From Marihabitans asiaticum (lineage in GTDB: Bacteria > Actinomycetota > Actinomycetes > Actinomycetales > Dermatophilaceae): a stretch of 64,000 nt of DNA. The translations under genes were made by a program, and so were the position numbers. The DNA is taken from the NCBI RefSeq assembly GCF_007828725.1, contig NZ_VIUW01000002.1, positions 372,001 to 436,000 on the forward strand, written 5' to 3'. Positions within the stretch are counted from its first letter, which is position 1. Every line of letters starts with the position of its first letter. Below the pieces are notes generated by a model. That model made no database searches, was not told the DNA's origin, and saw nothing but the letters and a program-made list of their open reading frames with translations. Positions 42,065 to 51,717 of the stretch are shown here, piece after piece.

Positions 42065-42884
42065 TCAGGTGACGCCGATGACCAGGGTGCTTTGGGCGGC
42101 TTCGATGACATCGTTGGTGATGGTGTCGAGTTCGTTGATCTTCAGCACGCGCTGGATCTGGGGGATGAGGCGTTCGAGCAGCCGGAAGTTGCCGCGGGTG
42201 ACACGCGCGATGGCGGCGATGGCTTGGGCGTCGGTGAAGTCTTCGGGGTCGAGGGTCTTGCCGAGGGAGCGCCAGTGTCGTTGCAGGACGAACAACAGTT
42301 CGTCCTGACCCAGGGGTCGGTATTGATGGGCGAACCCGACCCGGCTGTAGAACTGGGGGTAGTGGCTGAACTGCTTCTCCAGTCCGGGCATGCCGATCAG
42401 GATCAGTGCGATGTCGTCTCGGTCGTAGCGGTCGCGCAGCAGTTCCAGGGCGGCGGGGCGAAGCCGTTCGGCCTCGTCGACGATGATCAGCTCGACGTAG
42501 TTCCTGCTGCGGCGCCATCCCCCAGGTCTCGGGCGTGACGTCGCCGTGCGGCGCGAGGTGCTGTTCGATGCAGATGTTGGTGCGGGTGATGGCCTGATTG
42601 AGCTCATCCTTCAGGGTCCGCGGGGTGGTCAGCACGCTGGGGGTGTAGAGCACGGTGCGGCTCCGGTTCAGGGCGGCGTAGATCTTGGCGTCATCGTCGG
42701 AGCGCGGCCCCCAGTAGGTCAGCAGATCGTGGGCCTTGTCCCAGTGCGCGTAGCGGCGCGCCGAGAGCGTCTTGCCCACTCCGGCCGGCCCGAAACACAG
42801 GCCGATGGTGTGGCCGCGGCGCACGGCGTCGGCGAACTCGGTGAAGCGGCGGTGTTCTTTGGTGACGATGAAGCGCTGGCTCAC
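42065..42884 (-). pseudogene. TniB-like AAA ATPase, frameshifted
   Basis: GTG at 42884 starts VSQRFIVTKEHRRF, with Walker A CFGPAGVGKTLSARRY. At about 42525 the frame slips in a G-run (CCTGGGGGATGG). The second frame then continues NYVELIIVDEAERL (Walker B) to the C-terminus at 42065. Both halves are well conserved, so a single-base change (or sequencing error) explains the break. Without it the helper ATPase would be about 270 residues. Confidence 0.85.
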
Positions 42885-44287
42885 CTCAGGTCCTCCTTGT
42901 AGACCTTCAACTTCCGTTTCGGCGTCTGCGCCGCCGCTGGTTCCTCCGCGGGAGGTGGTGTCTCGGTGGTGTGTGCGGCCACGACAGCGATGCGTTCGTT
43001 GATGCCGGCCCGTAGTGCCCGGCGTCTCGCGTTGCGAGCGGCCTGGATCTCTTTGAGGCTGACCTTCTGGTCGTGGTGCTCCTGGTTGACGGCCTTGCAG
43101 AGGAACTCGTCGTGGTCGAAGACGCGGATCTCGGTGATGTCGCGAGGGTCGTAACGGATCACGACCGACTGTCCGACGTAGCCGGCCAGGGTCGGGGAGA
43201 CGTAGCGCAGGCCCTGGAATCGGATGCCATCGCGGCGCACGACGCGGGTCTTGGCCACGTTCAGCAACAGTCCGTCGAGAGCTTCCAGGCTCTCGGGCAT
43301 GCGGGGCAGCCAGCCCTCGGCGATCCACGCGCTGCGCGGGGAGGTGCCAATCTCGCTGTGCGTGCGGTCGTTGTAGGTGGCCACGAACCTTTCGACGGCG
43401 GTGTCGAGCTCGGCCAGGGACAGTGTCGGTGTTGGCCAAGGCTGGCCTTCGCCGATGTATCCGGGCAGGTTGGCCAGCAGCTCGGTGTTGACGGTGCCGA
43501 AGAACCGCTCGATCTTGCCCCGGCCCTGGGGGCGGGCGACGGTGGAATGGATCAGCCGGATGTGGAGGTCGACGGCGGTGCCGGCGAGCTGGTGGCTGAT
43601 GAAGTCGCTGCCGTGATCGACGTAGAGCACGTCCGGTAGGCCGCACATCGGCCAGGCCGGGTCGGCCTTGTGCCAGATCGCCTGCCGCAGCGCCAGCGCG
43701 GTGTTCATCGCCGACGGTGCGCCCAGGAAGACGGTATAGCCGCAGATCGCTCGGGAGCAGTCATCGAGGATGGTCGTCAACCACGGCCGGGCAGGCTTGC
43801 CATCGGTGCCGACTACCAGGATGTCGAGCATCGTGTGATCGGACTGCCACATCGCGTTGGGCCACTCCGCCTGCCGGCGCAGCACCAGCTCGTGCTTGTC
43901 GCGGTAGGACGCCGCGCCTTCCAGGGCGAGGGTGACCATGCCCGGGTCCAGGGCGCGCACGATCTCCCACACCACCGAATAGGACGGGACCGGCCACCCG
44001 TGGATGCCGCAGATGCCGGTGACCTTGCGATGGATCGTGGCGATAGCCGGCCGCGGCTTGCTCAGCGCCAGACCCTCGATCACGTGGACGAGATCGGTCG
44101 GCAAGCGGTGGGTGCCGGCGTCCATTCGCGGGGCCGTCTCCAGGCCCGCATAGCCGTCGGTCCGGTAGCGGGCGTGCCAGCGCTCCAGGGTCCGCAGCCC
44201 GACGCCGGACTCGCGGGCCAGACGCGCGAGCGGAACCTCGTCCTCCACATGGAGCCGGAGAATGCGCCACCGCGCCGCAGCGTCCAT
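42881..44287 (-). CDS. TniA-like DDE transposase
   Basis: 468 residues from the ATG at 44287 (the frame is open further up inside the resolvase gene but without family sequence). N-terminal HTH (LRTLERWHARYRTDGYAGL), then the rve core: Asp in MWQSDHTMLD, Asp in LYVDHGSDF and Glu in QGRGKIERFFGTVN, and a Mu-type C-terminal barrel. A Lys/Arg-rich tail ends KRKLKVYKEDLR. It overlaps the tniB start. It needs the ATPase, which is broken here. Confidence 0.93.
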   Translation of the reverse strand: MDAAARWRILRLHVEDEVPLARLARESGVGLRTLERWHARYRTDGYAGLETAPRMDAGTHRLPTDLVHVIEGLALSKPRPAIATIHRKVTGICGIHGWPVPSYSVVWEIVRALDPGMVTLALEGAASYRDKHELVLRRQAEWPNAMWQSDHTMLDILVVGTDGKPARPWLTTILDDCSRAICGYTVFLGAPSAMNTALALRQAIWHKADPAWPMCGLPDVLYVDHGSDFISHQLAGTAVDLHIRLIHSTVARPQGRGKIERFFGTVNTELLANLPGYIGEGQPWPTPTLSLAELDTAVERFVATYNDRTHSEIGTSPRSAWIAEGWLPRMPESLEALDGLLLNVAKTRVVRRDGIRFQGLRYVSPTLAGYVGQSVVIRYDPRDITEIRVFDHDEFLCKAVNQEHHDQKVSLKEIQAARNARRRALRAGINERIAVVAAHTTETPPPAEEPAAAQTPKRKLKVYKEDLR

Positions 44288-44294
44288 CGCGCAC

Positions 44295-44891
44295 CTACTG
44301 CACGAGGCTCTCGCGGCCACGCTGCGCGCGCTCAAGGGCACGGTAGACCGTGGAGCGGCCGACGCTGAACAGCTCGGCCAGCTCGCCCACGGTGTGCTCC
44401 TTGGCGGCATGCAGGTGGACGAGGTGAGCCTCCTGTCGTGGGGTGAGCTTCGGAGACTTCCCGCGCAGCCGGCCCTTGGCCTTGGCGACCTTCATCCCTT
44501 CGCGGGTGCGGGCGCGAATGAGGTCGGCTTCGAACTCGGCGACCATCGCCAGCACGTTGAACAACAGCTTGCCCATCGGGTCCGTCGGGTCATACACCGA
44601 CCCGGCGATGCTGAGTTTCACCTCGCGGGCCGCGAGGTCATCGGCAATCTCGTGAGCATCGCGCACCGAACGTGCCAACCGGTCGAGCTTGGTGACCACG
44701 AACGTGTCACCGGCCCGGCATGCCGCCAGCGCCTGCCGCAGCCCGGCGCGATCCGCATTGCGGCCGGTCAGTCCGTGATCGACGTATATGCGCATCGCGT
44801 CGACACCGAGAGCGCTGAGGCCATCGCGCTGGGCGGTGAGGTCCTGTTCATCGGTGGAGACCCGGGCGTACCCGACCTTCAAAGCGGACAT
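44295..44891 (-). CDS. Serine resolvase/invertase
   Basis: 198-residue site-specific recombinase. Catalytic Ser in GYARVSTDEQD, conserved Arg in KLDRLARSVRD, long E-helix (LLFNVLAMVAEFEADLIRARTREG) and a C-terminal HTH (VGELAELFSVGRSTVYRAL). Lies 7 bp before tniA. It would resolve cointegrates of this transposon; the resolution site may be in the 64 bp before its start. Confidence 0.93.
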   Translation of the reverse strand: MSALKVGYARVSTDEQDLTAQRDGLSALGVDAMRIYVDHGLTGRNADRAGLRQALAACRAGDTFVVTKLDRLARSVRDAHEIADDLAAREVKLSIAGSVYDPTDPMGKLLFNVLAMVAEFEADLIRARTREGMKVAKAKGRLRGKSPKLTPRQEAHLVHLHAAKEHTVGELAELFSVGRSTVYRALERAQRGRESLVQ

Positions 44892-45016
44892 GCTTCTAAA
44901 TGTGTCATATAAGGCCCCGTCACCGAACAGTTCACCGGACGGGTCTTACGGGACACCCCGTCAGGCATGCTATCGGACTCCCATGTCGAGAGTGGGTGTG
45001 TCCGGTCGAGGTTCCC

Positions 45017-46157
45017 CTACCGGAGCGCCTGGTTGCGCGTTGTCTCGGTCGCTGGTGAGGGCCCAGTGTCCGGCGTTCGACGAGGTCGGGTCCACCTCCC
45101 GGGCATCCCCGGTTTGGTGGCGCAGTCGAGGGCGGTCGCGATGCCGTGAAGAAATAGCCACGGCGCGAGGGCCGCCAGATCCGTGAGGTGGTGCAGCGCG
45201 TGAACGCCGGGCGGGGGCTCGGTGTGGGTCAGCCTGCTCACGACCCAGGCGGCCACTACGGCGGTGGCGGCGTTCTGCCGTCGGCCGCTGGCCCACGCCC
45301 GGGTGCCGTCGGAGGTGGTGGCTGCGGCGAGCCACCAATCCCGTCGAGTGAGGGCGGGTGCGGTGTTGGCGGAGGCGAGCAGTGCGGGGCGTAGGCCGTG
45401 GAGGCGCGCGGCTCGCACGGTGAGGGCGCCGAGCTGGGGTGGGTCGAGCGCGATCCGGGACACGACGTCGACGCCGAGGTCGCGGGCCAGGGTGTGTTGC
45501 TCGGCGAAGTCGACCCAGTGCAGGGTGCGGTGACCGAAGCCGGCCGGCAGCGACGCATGACGAGCGGGGTGGGGCGGCGAGCTGGTCGAGCATCCAGCGG
45601 GTGGCGCTCGGGCCGTGCTGCTCACCGAGTCCGAGCACCAGGTCTAGGTCGAGGAATCCCATCGCGGGTGCTTGGGCGTGCGCAGCAGCCGCGAGCAGGT
45701 TTGTCAGTCCTGGGGCGAGGCCGGCTTCGGTGACGACGGTGCGTTGCGCAGCTCGGGCCTCGGCTTCGAGGTGGCGCAGGGCGGTGAGGTGGTCGGTGTC
45801 GGCGCTGAGGTCGATCAGGTGACAGCCGGCGCCAAGCACGGTGCGCGCGATCTGGCCGTGGTCGTCGAGGCCGCTGGCGTCGACTACGACCCGGCTCTCG
45901 GCTGCGAAGGCGGCCAGTGTCGTGGCGTCGCGGGCATCGAGGGCATGGAACTCCACCTCGGAGCCAAGCGCGGTCGGTCGGCGGCGGGACGCCGCGAGGA
46001 CCCGGTGCTCGGTGCCGTCCAGTAGCCGCAGTAGCTCGCGACCGACGGCCCCGGACCCGCCGAGGACGAGGACGCCTGGACGTGCCGGGCGGCGAGGGTG
46101 CGCCGCATCGGCGCTGGTTTTTGGGACCTCAGGAGCTGAATGCACCGCGGCCTCCAT
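45017..46157 (-). pseudogene. Saccharopine-dehydrogenase-like NAD(P)-binding protein, frameshifted
   Basis: Start at 46157. The first part has a Rossmann site VLVLGGSGAVGRELLRLL, then EAGLAPGLTNLLAAAAHA. Near 45560 the frame changes (G-rich stretch GTGGGGCGGCG); the second frame continues GHRTLHWVDFAEQHTLARDLGVD to a stop at 45017. Together they make about 380 residues of the saccharopine reductase-like family. The substrate is unknown. It is divergent from the tetR gene, which probably controls it. Confidence 0.8.
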
Positions 46158-46172
46158 CGTCGAGGTGAATGT

Positions 46173-46186
46173 GAACAGGCATGTTC
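46173..46186 (+). promoter_or_regulatory. Candidate TetR operator
   Basis: GAACA, four bases, TGTTC, an inverted repeat between the divergent reductase and tetR starts. A related half-site (ACTGTTC) follows at about 46218. Confidence 0.4.
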
Positions 46187-46249
46187 GGTTTACTCCGGTA
46201 CCCCCAACTTGTACAGCACTGTTCGAGATACGTCAGGAAGGGGGCCGCC

Positions 46250-46861
46250 GTGACCGACTCACAGGCACGCACGTCGGAGAGCACGCGTGCTCGACGTTCC
46301 GACGCCCAACGCAGCGTCGCTGCGATCCTGGAGGCCGCGCAGGCCTGCCTCGCCCTCGATCCGGACGCGAGCACTGCCGAGATCGCCCGGGCGGCGGGGG
46401 TCGGGCGGGTCACGCTCTACGGGCACTTCGGCAGCCGCCTCGAGCTGGTCGACCAGACCTTTGCCCGCTCGATGGCCCGAGCGGAGGAGACCCTGGACCA
46501 GGTCGATCTCAGTGGTGACGCGCGCGACGGGTTGGCCCGGTTGATCGGTTCCTCCTGGACGTTGATCGCCCGCTCCCGCAGCATCCTGGTGGCCGCGCAG
46601 CGCACCCTTCCGCCCGAACGCATCCGCGAGCTGCACGACCGGCCCATGCGACGGGTGCAGGACCTCATCGAGCGCGGGCAGGCCGTAGGGGCCTTCCGCA
46701 CCGACCTGCCGACCACCTGGATGGTGGCGACCTTCTACAGCGTGCTGCACGGCGCCGCCGACGAGATCACCGCCGGTCGTCTCGACAGCGACAGCGCGGC
46801 CGACCTGATCACCTCGACCATCCTGCCGTGCTTCGCACGCGACCCTGCCCCATCCCGGTGA
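46250..46861 (+). CDS. TetR-family transcriptional regulator
   Basis: 203 residues from the GTG at 46250 with GGAAGGGGG upstream. N-terminal HTH (TAEIARAAGVGRVTLYGHFG), then an all-helical ligand domain ending in FYSVLHGAADEITAGR. The ligand is unknown. Being divergent from the reductase with a palindrome between, it likely represses both. It converges on the pfp gene. Confidence 0.9.
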   Translation: MTDSQARTSESTRARRSDAQRSVAAILEAAQACLALDPDASTAEIARAAGVGRVTLYGHFGSRLELVDQTFARSMARAEETLDQVDLSGDARDGLARLIGSSWTLIARSRSILVAAQRTLPPERIRELHDRPMRRVQDLIERGQAVGAFRTDLPTTWMVATFYSVLHGAADEITAGRLDSDSAADLITSTILPCFARDPAPSR

Positions 46862-46927
46862 CCCCGCCCCGAACCCACCCGAAGGAGGTGACGGGCACCG
46901 GCCCCCGGGAGGGCGGTCGCTGGCCGC

Positions 46928-48127
46928 TCAGGGCTGGCCGATGGCCTGCCTCAGCTCGGTGAACCAGGCGACGTCGGCGTCGAAGGCCTTGCCGCCGGCA
47001 ACCCGGTCGAACTCGATCGCGCGCAGCTCGTCCCCGCGCTCCTCGTCGTGCCCGATGAGCCCCGACCCGCCCTCGAGGGCGACATCGACGGCGTGATCGG
47101 TGCACTCCTTGATCAGCGCGAGGTCCTCGCTGTTGGCGGCAGCCGAGCGAGCGAAGTACCCGGACTTCTGGACCATGACCTTCTCCGCCCCGACCAGACC
47201 GGCGAACTGCTCGCCGAACCACTTCCCGGGGTTGACCTTGTCGAGCTGGACGTGGCCGAAGGGGTCGCGCGGCACCTCCTCACCCTGCGCCTCGAGCTGC
47301 GCGACGATGTCGTCGACGCCGGCGCCCTCGCTGAGGAAGATGTTGACGCACCCGATCTCGTCCATGACCGCGCGGAGTCGCTCTGCCTCGGCGTCGAGGT
47401 CGACGTGGCTCTCTGGGACGAAGACGGCATGCACGTCCCACCGACGGGGATCGTTGCCGATCGCGGGGACGAACTGCTGCTGCTGGACCCAGGCGTGGTG
47501 ACGGCGTGCGGTCTCGGCGGTCAGCCAGCCGCAATGCCGCCCCATCACCTCGTGGATGATGAGCATCCGGGGGTTGGAGGAGTGCTCGGCGAGGACGTTG
47601 CGCGCGAAGATCGCGCCCTGCTCCGCCGCGGTCCAGGCACCCAGGCTCTGACGGACCGGGACGACGTCGTTGTCGATGGTCTTGGGCAGGCCGACGACCT
47701 GCAGCCCGTAGTCATGCCTCGCCAGGTAGGCGGCGAGGTCGGCGGCGGTGGTGTTGGTGTCGTCGCCGCCGATCGTGTGCAGCACGTCGACACCGTCGGC
47801 CTGGAGCTGCTCGGCCGCGACCTGAAGCGGGTCGGACCCGTCGGGCACGAGACCGCGCTCCACGCAGTCCGCCACGTTGGTCAGCTTCACCCGGCTGTTG
47901 CCCAGCGGGCTCCCGCCGAAGTCGTGGAGTCGGTCGGCATGAGCGCGTACCTCATCGGTCACCTCGATGGAACGTCCGGTCAGCAGGCCGGCATAGCCGT
48001 CCACGTACCCGATGATCCGCGCATCCGGTGCAAGCTCGGTGTAGCGCTGGATCAGACCGCCCACCGCTGAGGAGAGACACGGGGCGAGGCCGCCCGCGGT
48101 GAGCATGGCGACGGTCTGGACAGTCAT
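46928..48127 (-). CDS. pfp: Pyrophosphate-dependent phosphofructokinase (PfkA-type)
   Basis: 399 residues, converting fructose 6-phosphate to the 1,6-bisphosphate. Two residues decide the phosphoryl donor: GGDDTNTTA has Asp where ATP enzymes have Gly, and PKTIDNDVV has Lys where they have Gly. Both point to pyrophosphate. The sugar site EVMGRHCGWL is intact. ATG at 48127 overlaps the previous stop by 4 bp. Confidence 0.88.
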   Translation of the reverse strand: MTVQTVAMLTAGGLAPCLSSAVGGLIQRYTELAPDARIIGYVDGYAGLLTGRSIEVTDEVRAHADRLHDFGGSPLGNSRVKLTNVADCVERGLVPDGSDPLQVAAEQLQADGVDVLHTIGGDDTNTTAADLAAYLARHDYGLQVVGLPKTIDNDVVPVRQSLGAWTAAEQGAIFARNVLAEHSSNPRMLIIHEVMGRHCGWLTAETARRHHAWVQQQQFVPAIGNDPRRWDVHAVFVPESHVDLDAEAERLRAVMDEIGCVNIFLSEGAGVDDIVAQLEAQGEEVPRDPFGHVQLDKVNPGKWFGEQFAGLVGAEKVMVQKSGYFARSAAANSEDLALIKECTDHAVDVALEGGSGLIGHDEERGDELRAIEFDRVAGGKAFDADVAWFTELRQAIGQP

Positions 48128-49041
48128 GACGTGGTGCACGGCCTCTCGATGTGGTCCGCGGGCCGGACGAAGGGCTTGACCTCGGGGACCTCGGTGACGG
48201 GGACGAGCCCAGCGTATTGATTCCCGAGCACGAGGTCGATGCTCTCGCCCTCGCGGTTGTCCACCTCGGTCAGCACCGCGTCGTCGACGTAGTCGTCCAG
48301 CCTCTTCGCAGCCTTCGCGCCGTCCGGTCCGAACCGGATGATGGCGACATCGTCCGGGAGGAACGCGCCGGTCGGATCGTTGCCCGTCTCGCCGGGCTTG
48401 AAGCCACGCTCCGCGAGCTCGTCGGAGACATCCTGTGCCAGGCCCTCGCGGAAGGTCGTGTTGTACACCGACACGGTGATCTCACTCGGGGCCGGCGGCG
48501 GCGGCTCCGGCTCGTCGCGCAGACGGTCGTAGCCGTACCCCAGCACCAGCTGCACGTCGGAGCCGGCCCGTCCGTCGGCCCAGAGCTTGGACCCGGGGAC
48601 CTGCTGCTGCAACAGGGCCGCGTTGTCCCGGCCGTCGGCGCCGTGGTAGATCGTCGCGGCCCCCTTGACGTAGACGTTGTCGTCGGCGTTGCCGACCTCG
48701 CCGACGACGAAACCACGCTCCTGCAGGCTGCGGCTGACCGACCCGGCCAGACCGTCGGTGTCGTTGGAGTTCAGGAGCGTGATGGTGAAGGAGTCACGGG
48801 CTGGCGCGACGACGCGCTCGGCGACGCAGGTCGGCTCGGATGTGCCGAGAAGATCGAGGCTGTAGGCCGTCGCCACCGTCGCGGATGCGAGCACAAGTCC
48901 CGGAAGGGTCAGGAACATCACGGCCCTGCGCCGGCGCCGGCGCGCCAGCTCACGCTTCGCGGCAGGGTCCAGCTCGTCCACCCGGAGGACCTCGTAGCCC
49001 GCGGTGGGGCGCTCGGTCCACCTCCCCTGCTCCTCGGCCAT
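48124..49041 (-). CDS. LytR C-terminal-domain membrane protein
   Basis: 305 residues. The ATG at 49041 fits AAGGGGG upstream better than two earlier ATGs. A cytosolic Arg-rich part (RRRRRRAVMF) leads to one helix (about 56-80), then two LytR_C domains: FTITLLNSNDTDGLAG with SLQERGF, and ITVSVYNTTFREGLAQ with ELAERGF, both ending in VLG(Y/N)xY. The domain is found in cell-wall proteins. A striking GTCACA array lies before it. Confidence 0.85.
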   Translation of the reverse strand: MAEEQGRWTERPTAGYEVLRVDELDPAAKRELARRRRRRAVMFLTLPGLVLASATVATAYSLDLLGTSEPTCVAERVVAPARDSFTITLLNSNDTDGLAGSVSRSLQERGFVVGEVGNADDNVYVKGAATIYHGADGRDNAALLQQQVPGSKLWADGRAGSDVQLVLGYGYDRLRDEPEPPPPAPSEITVSVYNTTFREGLAQDVSDELAERGFKPGETGNDPTGAFLPDDVAIIRFGPDGAKAAKRLDDYVDDAVLTEVDNREGESIDLVLGNQYAGLVPVTEVPEVKPFVRPADHIERPCTTS

Positions 49042-49070
49042 CGGTGCAGCCCCCTTCATCTCACGTCGGT

Positions 49071-49123
49071 TGTCACAATTGTCACACAAGCACCATTGCT
49101 CACATCCGTCACATTAGTCACAG
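49071..49123 (-). promoter_or_regulatory. Six 9-bp units with GTCACA cores (MtrA-like array)
   Basis: GTCACA at 49072, 49081, 49108 and 49117, with variant units between (GCTCACA at 49098), all in 9-bp register. Direct repeats of GTCACA at 9-bp spacing are the known MtrA recognition pattern in mycobacteria. The array begins 30 bp upstream of the LytR_C gene start. Confidence 0.6.
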
Positions 49124-49224
49124 GTGCGTATCGACCCACCCGCTCGCGACGCCCGTCGACGGCAGCATCCGACCACATGCCGGTTGCCCCTTCGTGAACG
49201 CAGCCAGACGAGCGGGCAGCCGGG

Positions 49225-50292
49225 TCAGATCCGGGCCGCGACCGCGAGCATGGCGGTCGCGCCGCGACGCACAGCATCCGAGCTGAGGAAGAGCTCGACG
49301 TTGTGCCCCAGTCCCGCTGGCTGCCGGATACGCCCGACGAAGCGCGGGTCGATCCCGACGACATCGACCGGTGTCGGGACCTCGCCGTGCTCTGCGTCGT
49401 CGACGACCACGAGTGTCGGTGCCTCCACGAACGCGCGCGCCACCTTCTCCGGCTGGACCGAGCGAGCACACCTCGCATGGATGGACATGCTGTGCGCCGA
49501 GACCACCGGGACCTGCACCAGGGTAGCGATGACCGGCACGTGCGGGATCTCGAGGATCTTCTGGATCTCCGCCTCCAGACGTCGCTCCGCAGTGGTCCAG
49601 CCCCGATCTGCTGCGTCACCGACCCAGGGCACGACATTCATCGCCAGCGGGGCGGGGAACGGCGAGTCCGGCCCGAGATCGCTCGTCGCGGCTCGTACTC
49701 CGCCCGGCACTAGCCCGGCCCCGGGCCGCCTGCTCACCGCGGCGAGCTCGTCCTCCAGACGCTGCACGCCCTCCTCGGCCTGGCTGTCGGCGGCGACGAG
49801 ACCGGTGACGGTGAGCAGCTGCAGCTCCCAGCCCCGGTGCAGCACGTGAGCCGCATCGACCAGCGACCAGGTCACGTCACCGGGCAGGGAGACGATCCCG
49901 CGGGGACGCGCCGCGATCCGCTCGTCGTTGATGCCAGGGGCGACGAGGGGCACATCGTTCTCGAGCCGGTAGGTCGGCCCGACGTCGACGACCACGGCCC
50001 CAGCGGCGACCGCACGTTCGGCCCACCGCGGCGTCAGCTCATCCGGGAGGTTGAACAAGGCGATGTCGACGTCGTTGAAGGCGTCGTCGTCGAGCAGGTC
50101 GATCGTCTGCTCCCGGCCCCGGATGCTCAGAGTCCGCGTCGTGAGGCGGTGGTTCAGCAGCCGAATCTCACCCCAGCGGTCTGGGTTCAGCGAGAGCGCC
50201 GCCGCGAGCGCCTCGGCGAAGCGCCCCGTCGCCCCCACGATCGCGACGCAGGGGGCATCCCCCTTCGCCGCGCCCGTGGGAGCCGCACTCAC
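49225..50292 (-). CDS. Aspartate-semialdehyde dehydrogenase homologue lacking the catalytic Cys
   Basis: 355 residues, Rossmann start VAIVGATGRFAEALAAAL, and ASADH-like domain order. Where active enzymes read close to NPNCTTM, this protein reads LPGDVTW, so the nucleophilic Cys is absent. The His in AHSMSIHARC survives, but the usual Glu after it is missing. It sits directly after lysC (4-bp gap), the normal place for asd. It may be inactive, regulatory or changed in function; a true asd could exist elsewhere. Confidence 0.8.
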   Translation of the reverse strand: MSAAPTGAAKGDAPCVAIVGATGRFAEALAAALSLNPDRWGEIRLLNHRLTTRTLSIRGREQTIDLLDDDAFNDVDIALFNLPDELTPRWAERAVAAGAVVVDVGPTYRLENDVPLVAPGINDERIAARPRGIVSLPGDVTWSLVDAAHVLHRGWELQLLTVTGLVAADSQAEEGVQRLEDELAAVSRRPGAGLVPGGVRAATSDLGPDSPFPAPLAMNVVPWVGDAADRGWTTAERRLEAEIQKILEIPHVPVIATLVQVPVVSAHSMSIHARCARSVQPEKVARAFVEAPTLVVVDDAEHGEVPTPVDVVGIDPRFVGRIRQPAGLGHNVELFLSSDAVRRGATAMLAVAARI

Positions 50293-50296
50293 ACGA

Positions 50297-51565
50297 TCAC
50301 CGACCGGTACCGCCGTAGACGACCGCCTCGCCCTCGCTGGAGTCCAGGCCGAAGGCGCTGTGCACCGCTCGGACGGCGTCGTCGAGCTCGTCGCTGCTCG
50401 TGATGACCGAGATCCGGATCTCGGAGGTCGAGATCATCCCGATGTTGATCCCCGCCTCGGCGAGCGCCTTGAAGAAGGTGGCGGAGACCCCCGGGTGACT
50501 GCGCATGCCCGCCCCGATGAGGCTCAGCTTGCCGATCTGGTCGTCGTACTGGATCTGCTCGAAGCCGATGGACTCACGCAGCTGGGTGAGCGCCTCGACA
50601 GCGGTCTGCCCGTCGGTCTTGGGCAGGGTGAAGGAGATGTCGGTGCGGCTGGACTCGGTGGTCGAGATGTTCTGGACGATCATGTCGATGTTGATCTTGG
50701 CGTCGGCCACGGCCTGGAAGATCTGCCCGGCCATGCCGGGGCTGTCGGGCACGCCGACCACGGTGATCTTGGCCTCGCTGCGGTCGTGCGCGACGCCGCT
50801 GATGATCGGGTCTTCCACGGTCTCTCCTTCGTCGGTCGAATCTACCCAGGTGCCCTCCTTGGCGGAGAACGAGCTGCGGACGTGGATGGGCATGGTGAAG
50901 CGGCGCGCGTACTCCACGCACCGCAGGTGGAGGATCTTCGCGCCGCTGGCGGCCATCTCGAGCATCTCGTCGTGGGAGATCCGGTCGATCTTGCACGCGG
51001 TGCTGACGATGCGGGGGTCGGCGGTGAAGACGCCGTCGACGTCGGTGTAGATCTCGCACACGTCGGCCTGCAGGGCGGAGGCCAGGGCGACTGCGGTGGT
51101 GTCGGAACCGCCGCGGCCGAGGGTGGTGATCTCCTTGGTGTCGCCGCTGACCCCCTGGAATCCGGCGACGATAACGATGTGCCCCTTCTCGATGGCCGAG
51201 GTGATCCGGCCGGGGGTGACGTCGACGATCCGCGCCTTGCCGTGCGTGTCGTCGGTGATCAGACCGGCCTGAGAGCCGGTGAGAGAGCGCGCGGTGTGCC
51301 CGAGGTTGGCGATGGCCATCGCGACGAGCGCCATCGAGATCCGCTCGCCCGAGGTGAGCAGCATGTCCAGCTCACGGGCCGGCGCCAGCGGGGTCACCTG
51401 GTCGGCGAGGTCGAGCAGGTCGTCGGTCGTGTCGCCCATCGCAGAGACGACGACGACGACGTCGTTGCCCCGCTTCTTGGTCTCGACGATGCGCTTGGCG
51501 ACCCGCTTGATGCTCTCGGCATCGGCGAGGGAGGATCCGCCGTACTTCTGGACAACCAGGCTCAA
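50297..51565 (-). CDS. lysC: Aspartate kinase LysC
   Basis: First enzyme of the aspartate amino-acid family, 422 residues. Kinase motif [20 protein letters not shown], substrate region [29 protein letters not shown] and [13 protein letters not shown]. Two ACT domains fill the last 160 residues ([34 protein letters not shown]), implying Lys/Thr feedback. An internal start for a small beta subunit, as in corynebacteria, is possible but not resolved. Confidence 0.96.
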   Translation of the reverse strand: MSLVVQKYGGSSLADAESIKRVAKRIVETKKRGNDVVVVVSAMGDTTDDLLDLADQVTPLAPARELDMLLTSGERISMALVAMAIANLGHTARSLTGSQAGLITDDTHGKARIVDVTPGRITSAIEKGHIVIVAGFQGVSGDTKEITTLGRGGSDTTAVALASALQADVCEIYTDVDGVFTADPRIVSTACKIDRISHDEMLEMAASGAKILHLRCVEYARRFTMPIHVRSSFSAKEGTWVDSTDEGETVEDPIISGVAHDRSEAKITVVGVPDSPGMAGQIFQAVADAKINIDMIVQNISTTESSRTDISFTLPKTDGQTAVEALTQLRESIGFEQIQYDDQIGKLSLIGAGMRSHPGVSATFFKALAEAGINIGMISTSEIRISVITSSDELDDAVRAVHSAFGLDSSEGEAVVYGGTGR

Positions 51566-51717
51566 GTGATCTCACTCCGTGGTGGCGAAGGGGGGGCGGC
51601 CGGCCGCGGCTCCTTCGCTCGCGGTCAAGCCTCGGACTGCGCCCAGTGTACTGGCCGGGCCCCGCTCGCACCCGGGCCGGGAGGAGCCGGCCCGCGTCGC
51701 GGGCCGCATCGCGGCAG

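Larger units (their letters stand above)
42004..44955 (-). mobile_element. TniA/TniB/resolvase transposon (approximate ends)
   Basis: Three minus-strand genes in the order resolvase, tniA, tniB. Candidate ends are TGTCCTGTGAC at the left and, read from the right, TGTCCCGTAAG (8 of 11 alike). No target duplication was found, so the ends are tentative. If correct, cadD-cmtR lies just outside. Confidence 0.5.

Noticed and set aside
42515-42530. Programmed frameshift in tniB
   Set aside because: The G-run resembles an ordinary indel site; no family precedent for programmed slippage here is known to me, so I list it as a broken gene.
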